NCBI GenBank assembly: GCA_005772945.1
Contig: SXIE01000373.1
Location: forward strand, 1-8,778
DNA length: 8,778 nt
From: Pseudomonadota bacterium
Lineage (GTDB): Bacteria; Myxococcota; UBA9042; PHBI01
Reading direction: 5' to 3'
In this document: positions 1 through 5,268 of the stretch, one piece after another
Numbering within the stretch: the first letter of the stretch is position 1
Layout of the letters: the number at the start of each line of letters is the position of its first letter
The notes under the pieces: model-generated
What the model saw: only the letters and a program-made list of their open reading frames with translations
What the model was told of the DNA's origin: nothing
Databases searched by the model: none
Translations under genes and position numbers: made by a program

Positions 1-2833
1 CGCGGCGCATCAGCTCGATCCATGGGCCCCGCAGGCCGCACGCTTCGCGGCCCCGCATCCGTTCGCCGAGCGCAGCGACTGGGGCGCGCTCGGCCACGCG
101 GAGCTGGCGGCGCTCGGCGCGCGCGTCCACGCGGCTCAGGAGGCCGTCGCTGCGTTTGCCGCCTCGGGAGCGGAGGGTGTCGCGGCGGAATGCTTGCACA
201 CGAACGCAAGCGTTTGGACCCAGGCCCGCGCGCTGCTCACGCTGGCGGACGGCGGGACGTCCGCCTGGGAGCAACACGCCAGCTTCCGCGGCTGGCTCGC
301 GCGCGAGAGCGTCGGGCGCGGTCAGGGGCTCCTCACGCGCTTGCGCACGGAGCGCGCGGCGCTCGCCGAGGTGCCGGACGCGCTCGTCGCGACGCCCACC
401 CAGGAGCTCGCCGCACGCGCGACGAAGCTCGAGCGTCTGAGCGCCCTCGAGCGCCATTGGTGGCGCATCTTCTTGCCGACCTTCTGGGCGCTGCGCGGCC
501 TGCGGCGCCGTCTCGTGACCGGTCTGGCCGAGGGCACGGCCTCGGCGCCTAGCGCGACCGACGCGGTGCTGGCGCTTCATCGCGAGGGCCTCCGCTGGCA
601 TGCGTTGCTGGCGCACTTGTCCGAGCACCCGGTCTTCCACCTGGCGCGCGCGGGCGACCCGGCTGCGCTCGACCCCGCGATCGGGCGCCTGGAAAGCGGA
701 CTCGCGGTGCACGAGGCGGAGCGGGCGCTGCGGCGTGCCTTTGGCGAGGACGCGCGCTGGCCGCCCGATCCCGCTTGGCGCTCCCCCGACGACGACGCAC
801 CCTACCTCGCGGCCACGCGCCGCGAACACGCCCGGCACACACGGCTCGTCGCCGCGCAAGCTGCCGTCGCCGCGCTGGCCCCGGCCTTCCGCGCGGCAAC
901 CTTCGTTGGAGCGCAGCAGGCGACGCTCGCGAGTGACCCCGGAGCGGTCGTCGCCACGCTCGCCGCGATCGCCGAGGCGCTGCCCGACGCTTCCGAAGTC
1001 GCGCGTCTCGACCAGCATCTCGCTCCGCTTCCGCCGTTTGCGCGCGTCTTTCTCCGCGCCTATGGCGGCCCGGTCGACGCTGCTGCGGAGGCCATCCGAG
1101 CCGCCGTCCACGCGCTCTGGCGCGAGGCGCGTAAGGACGGCAAGAGCGTCGCCGAGCTCGACCAGCACGTGGTGGATCCGCGCCTTCCTCAGGCCCTCGA
1201 GAAGCTTCGTGCCGAGGCCCGCGCCGCCGCTCCCGCGGGCGTGCTGGCCGCCTACCGCGAGCGTCTCGGGGCCGCCCGCGCCGGCACCTCACGCGCGCTG
1301 CTCATGAGCGAGCTTCCGCTCTTGGCCGCCGAGTGCCGCAAGCGCAAGAACCGCGCGTCGCTCCGTCAGCTCTGCGATCGCTTCTGGCTCCGCGGTCTCG
1401 CGCTGGTCCGGCCCGTCTGGTTCTGCTCGCCCGAGTCGGTCGCCGCGCTCTTCTCGCTCGATGCCGACGTCTTCGATCTCGTCATCTTCGATGAGGCCAG
1501 CCAATGCCCCGTCGAGAGCGCCATCCCGGCGCTGTGCCGCGCGCGCCTCGCCATCATCGCGGGCGACGAGCAGCAGATGCCGCCGTCGCACTTTTTCCAG
1601 GCCGCGCTCGGTGACGAGCCGCCCGACGACGACGCCTTGCCCGAGGCGCTCCTGGCCTCGCAGTCGATCCTGGGCCTCGCGCGCATCGCCTTTCCGGCGA
1701 CCACCCTCTCGTGGCACTACCGCTCGCGCCACGAATCGCTCATCGCGTTCTCGAACGCGGCCTTCTACGGCAAGAAGCTCGCGACCGCGCCGAACGCCGA
1801 AATGCGCGCGCGACGCCCCTACGAGGGCCTTCACTGGCGTCACGTCGACGGTCGCTGGAAGGACCAGACCAACGCGGTCGAGGCCGAGGCCGTCGTCGAT
1901 CTGGTCGCGGAGATCCTCGGCGCCGCGGCGACGGATCCCGCGGACGCGCTGCCGACCCTCGGCATCGTCGCTCTGAATCGCCCGCAGGCCGATCTCATCG
2001 CTCGCCGCATCGAGGCGCGCGAGGGGCGCGACGAGGCGTTTCGCGCCGTCATCCAACGCGACGGCGAGCGCGCGATCGTCGACCAGCTCTTCGTCCGCAA
2101 CCTCGAGAACGTCCAAGGCGACGAGCGTGACGTCATGATCCTCTCGATCGCCTACGCCGCCTCCGAAGCCGGCGGGAGGGCTGTTCGCGAAGGCTCGGCC
2201 GGGCCCGCCGGGGCCCCTGCCGGGCTGCCCGCGCGGGTCGCCGCCCGCTTCGGTCCGCTCGGCCTCGACGGCGGTGAGAAGCGGCTCAACGTCGCCGTCA
2301 CGCGCGCCAAGCTCGGTCTTTTCGTGGTCGCCTCGATCACCCCCGAGCAGCTTCAGGTCGAGCGCACGGCGAACCCGGGTCCGAAGCTGCTTCGTGCCTT
2401 CCTCGCGTTCGTGGCGCGCATGGCCGCCGGGGACGAGACCGGCGCGCGGCAGACCTTGGCGGACGCGCAGGCCCTCTCGGGTCAGCCGAGCGAGGCGCGC
2501 GCCGAGCGCACCGAGCAACGCGTTGGTATGCGGATTGCGGCCGAGATCGCCGCTGCACTCGCGGCGCGCGGGCAGCGGGTGCAGCGCCATGTCGGCCTCG
2601 GACGCGTCTCGCTCGATCTCGCGGTCGCGACCTCTCCCGACGCTCCGTTCTCGATCGGCGTCGACACCAGCGGCTTTCTTTCGCGCCCCGACGCCTGGTA
2701 CCGCGACCACGATCTCCCGATCTTCTGGCAGCGTGTCGGCTGGCGCATCGTGCGCGTGACGCCCGGCCGCTGGCGCGCTGATCCCGAGGGTCTCCTCGCC
2801 TCGCTTCAGAGCACGCCCTGCCAGGCCAAGTAG
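1..2833 (+). CDS. UPF1-like SF1 helicase with C-terminal Vsr-like nuclease fold (5'-partial)
   Basis: The reading frame is open from base 2 without a stop, so the gene begins left of the window; a TTG at 194 is not the real start. In the 943 visible residues (residue 1 = bases 2-4) the superfamily 1 motifs II to VI appear in order: DEASQ at 497-501, GDEQQMPP at 521-528, WHYRSRHESL from 571, NVQGDERDV from 703 and RLNVAVTRAK from 761. Residues 1 to about 490 are an Ala/Arg-rich, probably helical insertion between motif I (off-window) and motif II, as in DUF4011-type helicases. From about 838 the tail resembles the Vsr/MTES_1575 endonuclease fold: E838, LDLAV around D872, IGVD at 885-888, and a WR-V-R-V strand near the end. 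The usual acidic residue of the I-E-C-D motif is Gly886, so nuclease activity is doubtful. Expected role: ATP-driven nucleic acid unwinding, possibly in phage defence (DUF4011-helicase-Vsr proteins are known there). The family call is strong, the defence role is inference. Confidence 0.9.
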   Translation, partial: AAHQLDPWAPQAARFAAPHPFAERSDWGALGHAELAALGARVHAAQEAVAAFAASGAEGVAAECLHTNASVWTQARALLTLADGGTSAWEQHASFRGWLARESVGRGQGLLTRLRTERAALAEVPDALVATPTQELAARATKLERLSALERHWWRIFLPTFWALRGLRRRLVTGLAEGTASAPSATDAVLALHREGLRWHALLAHLSEHPVFHLARAGDPAALDPAIGRLESGLAVHEAERALRRAFGEDARWPPDPAWRSPDDDAPYLAATRREHARHTRLVAAQAAVAALAPAFRAATFVGAQQATLASDPGAVVATLAAIAEALPDASEVARLDQHLAPLPPFARVFLRAYGGPVDAAAEAIRAAVHALWREARKDGKSVAELDQHVVDPRLPQALEKLRAEARAAAPAGVLAAYRERLGAARAGTSRALLMSELPLLAAECRKRKNRASLRQLCDRFWLRGLALVRPVWFCSPESVAALFSLDADVFDLVIFDEASQCPVESAIPALCRARLAIIAGDEQQMPPSHFFQAALGDEPPDDDALPEALLASQSILGLARIAFPATTLSWHYRSRHESLIAFSNAAFYGKKLATAPNAEMRARRPYEGLHWRHVDGRWKDQTNAVEAEAVVDLVAEILGAAATDPADALPTLGIVALNRPQADLIARRIEAREGRDEAFRAVIQRDGERAIVDQLFVRNLENVQGDERDVMILSIAYAASEAGGRAVREGSAGPAGAPAGLPARVAARFGPLGLDGGEKRLNVAVTRAKLGLFVVASITPEQLQVERTANPGPKLLRAFLAFVARMAAGDETGARQTLADAQALSGQPSEARAERTEQRVGMRIAAEIAAALAARGQRVQRHVGLGRVSLDLAVATSPDAPFSIGVDTSGFLSRPDAWYRDHDLPIFWQRVGWRIVRVTPGRWRADPEGLLASLQSTPCQAK

Positions 2834-3810
2834 TCGAGGAACGCGTGAACGTTCGCGACGAGGCGCCGAGCGCTCGCGTCCTGGTCGGCGTTGTCGACGC
2901 CGGAGGCGCGCCAGAAGTCGTCGGCGCTGTAGGCCAGGCGCGGGTCGAGCGCGTTGATGACGACGACGTGGCGCTTGGCGCTCGCCAGGTCTCGGTCGAG
3001 CGTGGCGAGCTCGGTGTCGCCGAGGCGCTCCGGATGGTCGGGCGCTTCGACCGGCCCATAGAATCCGTCGGGGCCTTGGACCCAGAGGGGCGCCTGGTAG
3101 TCCGCGGGCTCGGGTAAGTCGCCGGCGCCTTCGGAATAGGCCGCGAGCTCGTTCGCGATGTACTCGAAGCCGACGCCCAGGGCCGCGTTCCAACCGTCGA
3201 GGCGCACGGTCACGCCATCGGCGGCGTAGGCGGCATCGACGACCATCGGGACGCCGCGCTCGGCAAAGGCGCCGAGGACCGCGCGCACGGCGACGATCTC
3301 CGGGAGGACGCCGGGTGCGCCTTTGCCCCAGATGTTGCTCGGGGGGAGGTGGCTCGCGCTCAGGGTGAAGGGGTTCACGGGGGCGGTTTCGGTCTCGGAC
3401 TCGACCTCGGACTCGACCTCGGACTCGACCTCGGTCTCGGACTCGGACTCGGTCTCGGACTCGACCTCGGTCTCGGTCTCGGACTCGGACTCGGTCTCGG
3501 ACTCGGTCTCGGTCTCGGACTCGGTCTCGGTCTCGGACTCGGTCTCGGATCCGATCGTCGTACGCGCGTCCGCGCCTACCAAGGTTCCGGCGCCGACGCG
3601 GGCGCCGCCTTCCAAAGAGTCGCAGGCCGGGGCGGTGGCGGCGATGACGGCGGCGGCCACCGAGGCGCGGAACGGCCAGGTGCGGGCGTCGGCGAGGTCG
3701 AGGCGGATGGGCTCGCCGGCCCGCGGGTACGCCGGGAGGCGATAGCGGCGGACGGGCTTGGCGGCGAGGGCGTGGGTTCGCGGTCGGTGAGAATGGATCG
3801 TCGCGATCAT
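2806..3810 (-). CDS. Protein with hydrophobic segment, Glu-X dipeptide tract and unknown C-terminal domain, coupled to radical SAM gene
   Basis: A 334-residue protein not recognised as a named family. The ATG at 3810 is chosen because AAGGAG lies 7 bases upstream (3818-3823) and because it follows the radical SAM stop after one base. Longer in-frame starts would run inside that gene. Visible parts: a basic N-region of 48 residues (RR at 21-22, then a Pro/Tyr-containing stretch); a hydrophobic segment at about 49-62 ending in TAPAC (Cys63), a poor lipobox; a short Gly/Ala linker; residues 89-142, 27 consecutive Glu-X dipeptides (X = Thr 12, Ser 11, Val 4); and a folded-looking domain at about 146-334 with a D205-x10-E216 strand pair and a VVVI strand near 280. 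The protein may be exported or membrane-anchored, with the acidic tract as a spacer or calcium-binding/modification zone. Its operon position makes it a candidate substrate of the upstream enzyme. Both roles are inference. The stop overlaps the convergent helicase gene by 28 bases. Confidence 0.83.
   Translation of the reverse strand: MIATIHSHRPRTHALAAKPVRRYRLPAYPRAGEPIRLDLADARTWPFRASVAAAVIAATAPACDSLEGGARVGAGTLVGADARTTIGSETESETETESETETESETESESETETEVESETESESETEVESEVESEVESETETAPVNPFTLSASHLPPSNIWGKGAPGVLPEIVAVRAVLGAFAERGVPMVVDAAYAADGVTVRLDGWNAALGVGFEYIANELAAYSEGAGDLPEPADYQAPLWVQGPDGFYGPVEAPDHPERLGDTELATLDRDLASAKRHVVVINALDPRLAYSADDFWRASGVDNADQDASARRLVANVHAFLDYLAWQGVL
3391..3546 (-). repeat. Hexanucleotide tandem repeat (26 units) encoding Glu-X dipeptides
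   Basis: Twenty-six uninterrupted 6-base units. Read on the + strand each is GGTCTC, GGACTC or GACCTC; on the coding strand each is GAG plus ACC, TCC or GTC. They encode Glu-Thr, Glu-Ser and Glu-Val. A 27th dipeptide follows at 3385-3390, where the Glu codon is GAA. Gain or loss of whole units would keep the reading frame, so the tract can change length without destroying the protein. Long open frames on the + strand here (Ser-Asp or Gly-Leu runs) are artefacts of the same repeat. Confidence 0.95.
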
Positions 3811-3811
3811 G

Positions 3812-4996
3812 TCAGAGCTCCTTCGAGGACGTGGGTGTAGGACGGGTGGGGAGGGCGCCGAGCCCGTCCTCGAGGCACTCGGCGACGGGGTAGAGGCGGT
3901 TGTAGTGCTTGTGGATGAACATCCGATCGGCGCGCCGATAGAGGCGCGTGGCGGCGCGGTCGGCGCGCGGAATCCCGAGTCGCTGGCTCGCACACTGGAT
4001 CGGCGACACTCGATCCGGACGGCCGGTCGCGGCGAGGTTCGCGCAAGGACAGCCCGAGGCGCAGCGCGAGACGAGTGCGCAGTCCGTGCAGGACGGATCG
4101 CGACCGCTCAGGCCCGGCGCGAGAGCGTGTGCGCGGGCAGGGTCGAGTCCGGTCGTGACGTGCCCGAGGGACCAGGGGTTGGGCGCTTCGCTGACGAACT
4201 GCACGCACGGAAAAAGCGTGCCATCGGCCGCTACGGAGACGTGATCGAGGCCCGCACCGCACGACGTGGCGTCGCCGGTTCCGCCGCGAACGTGGGTGCG
4301 GATGGCGCCGTCGACGCAGCCCAAATAGAAGCGCTGACCGCGGCGCGTGCGTTCCTCGTAGAGGGCCGCGATGCGCCCGAGCTCGCGGTCGAGTGTCCGT
4401 GCATCGGCGGGCGTCCAGTCAGCCCCGTGGTTCGGCGCCGTGACGACGATGCGGAAGCCGCGGTCGAGGAGCCACGCGACCGATTCCGACAGGTTCGCGA
4501 CGGTGTCGGGCGTGACGACCGCCGAGGCGATGGCGGATGGGACCTCGCGCAGGAGTCGGTCCAGCCCGGCGTCGATCGCGGCGAAGGTGCCGTGGCCGGC
4601 GTTCGAGAGGCGATGGCGGTCGTGGACGGCGCGCGGGCCGTCGACGCTGACGGCGACGACCATGTGATGGCGCGTGACGACCGCGAAAAACGCGTCGTTG
4701 AGGCGCGTGCCGTTCGTGGTCAGCTCGAAGCTGACCTCCTTGCCGCGCGCGCGTGCGGCGGCGCGAGCGTATGCGGCGGTCGCGTCGATGCGCGCGAGAC
4801 AGAGCGTCGGCTCGCCGCCGAAGAAGACGATGTGCGCACGTTTTTCGGAGCGTTCGAGCGCGAGGTCGACCCCGCGCTGAGCCGTCTCGAGCGTCATGTC
4901 GTCGTCGGCGTGCGCGCGGGAGGCGGCCGTGCAGTCGGCGTAGCAATAGGTGCAGCTCAGGTTGCAGCGGCGCGTGAGATGAAGTGTGACCCGCAT
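3812..4996 (-). CDS. Radical SAM/SPASM domain protein, probable peptide or protein maturase
   Basis: A 394-residue protein. The radical SAM cluster motif is C11-x3-C15-x2-C18 (CNLSCTYC), followed by GGEP at 60-63, TTNGT at 93-97 and a SVDGP strand at 117-121, all typical of the SAM-binding barrel. The C-terminal half carries the full SPASM pattern: C246-x12-G259-x4-C264, then C303-x2-C306-x5-C312-x3-C316, then C335. This predicts two auxiliary [4Fe-4S] clusters besides the SAM cluster. An extra Cys318 (C-P-C) is present. Enzymes of this class (anSME, sactipeptide and other RiPP maturases) make radical-based changes to peptide or protein side chains in the cytoplasm. AAGAGGG lies 5 bases before the ATG. 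No small precursor peptide gene was seen in the upstream gap; the gene one base downstream, with its Glu-Ser/Thr tract, is the obvious candidate substrate. The enzyme class is certain; the reaction and substrate are not. Confidence 0.95.
   Translation of the reverse strand: MRVTLHLTRRCNLSCTYCYADCTAASRAHADDDMTLETAQRGVDLALERSEKRAHIVFFGGEPTLCLARIDATAAYARAAARARGKEVSFELTTNGTRLNDAFFAVVTRHHMVVAVSVDGPRAVHDRHRLSNAGHGTFAAIDAGLDRLLREVPSAIASAVVTPDTVANLSESVAWLLDRGFRIVVTAPNHGADWTPADARTLDRELGRIAALYEERTRRGQRFYLGCVDGAIRTHVRGGTGDATSCGAGLDHVSVAADGTLFPCVQFVSEAPNPWSLGHVTTGLDPARAHALAPGLSGRDPSCTDCALVSRCASGCPCANLAATGRPDRVSPIQCASQRLGIPRADRAATRLYRRADRMFIHKHYNRLYPVAECLEDGLGALPTRPTPTSSKEL
3818..3823 (-). promoter_or_regulatory. 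Shine-Dalgarno AAGGAG for the Glu-X repeat gene
   Basis: AAGGAG on the - strand ends 7 bases before the ATG at 3810. It lies inside the last codons of the radical SAM gene, whose TGA (3814-3812) is separated from the ATG by one base. This fixes the start of the downstream gene and implies co-translation of the two. Confidence 0.85.
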
Positions 4997-5001
4997 GGTG
5001 T

Positions 5002-5008
5002 CCCTCTT
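5002..5008 (-). promoter_or_regulatory. Ribosome binding site AAGAGGG for the radical SAM gene
   Basis: AAGAGGG on the - strand ends 5 bases before the ATG at 4996. It supports this start, which also places the CxxxCxxC motif at residues 11-18, the normal position near the N-terminus. Confidence 0.65.
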
Positions 5009-5204
5009 GTCGGGCCGCGTCGTGCGGTCGACGGGTGCCCATGGGGCAACGTGCGTGCCGCGTCGGGTGAAGCGTCGGGACGTGGCGCCAGGCGGCGCGC
5101 GCGAAACGGCCCACGCAACGGGGCTTACATCCGGAGGCGTCGTGCAGGCGGCGCTTGCACGCCGACCGGCGCGGGCGGCGTCGCGGGGGCCGGGCGAAAC
5201 GCAA

Positions 5205-5236
5205 CGACCCGGGGAGCACGAGGCTCGCCCGGGTCG
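5205..5236 (-). terminator. Terminator-like hairpin after the MopE-like gene
   Basis: Nine-base perfect arms (CGACCCGGG at 5205-5213 and CCCGGGTCG at 5228-5236) enclose a second stem, GAGC (5214-5217) with GCTC (5223-5226), leaving a 5-base loop and one bulged base. The outer arm starts 33 bases after the stop of the MopE-like gene. On the - strand the stem is followed by TTGCGTTTC, a modest T-rich stretch. Stem strength and position fit intrinsic termination, although the T run is imperfect. Confidence 0.7.
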
Positions 5237-5268
5237 CGGCGTGTTTCAGTCGGGTGCGATCAGCGGGC

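Larger units (their letters stand above)
4997..5268 (-). other. Intergenic leader of the radical SAM operon
   Basis: A 272-base gap between the MopE-like gene and the radical SAM gene. It contains the terminator-like hairpin at 5205-5236, a weaker inverted repeat GTGCA-N9-TGCAC at 5142-5160 and the ribosome binding site at 5002-5008. The radical SAM operon must start its own transcript here if the terminator works, but I see no convincing -35/-10 pair. On the - strand an ATG at about 5129 is followed at once by TAA, and the ATG at about 5042 opens an out-of-frame reading that runs into the radical SAM gene. Neither looks like a precursor peptide. Confidence 0.6.

Noticed and set aside
194..196. 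TTG start for the helicase
   Set aside because: The same frame is open and protein-like back to base 2, and motif I of the helicase has not yet appeared, so the gene starts outside the window.
1289..3193. Long - strand open frame opposite the helicase
   Set aside because: It is antisense to conserved helicase motifs II-VI; its product is Arg-rich, as expected from GC-rich shadow frames.
3323..3840. + strand Ser-Asp and Gly-Leu repeat open frames
   Set aside because: They are the other frames of the hexanucleotide tract. The - strand gene has the strong ribosome binding site and operon position; these do not.
5142..5160. Inverted repeat GTGCA-N9-TGCAC as operator
   Set aside because: Five-base arms can arise by chance in GC-rich DNA, and no promoter element nearby supports it.
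4997..5204. Small precursor peptide gene upstream of the radical SAM gene
   Set aside because: On the - strand one ATG is followed directly by TAA and the other runs out of frame into the enzyme gene; no short open frame with a leader and Cys- or repeat-rich core was found.
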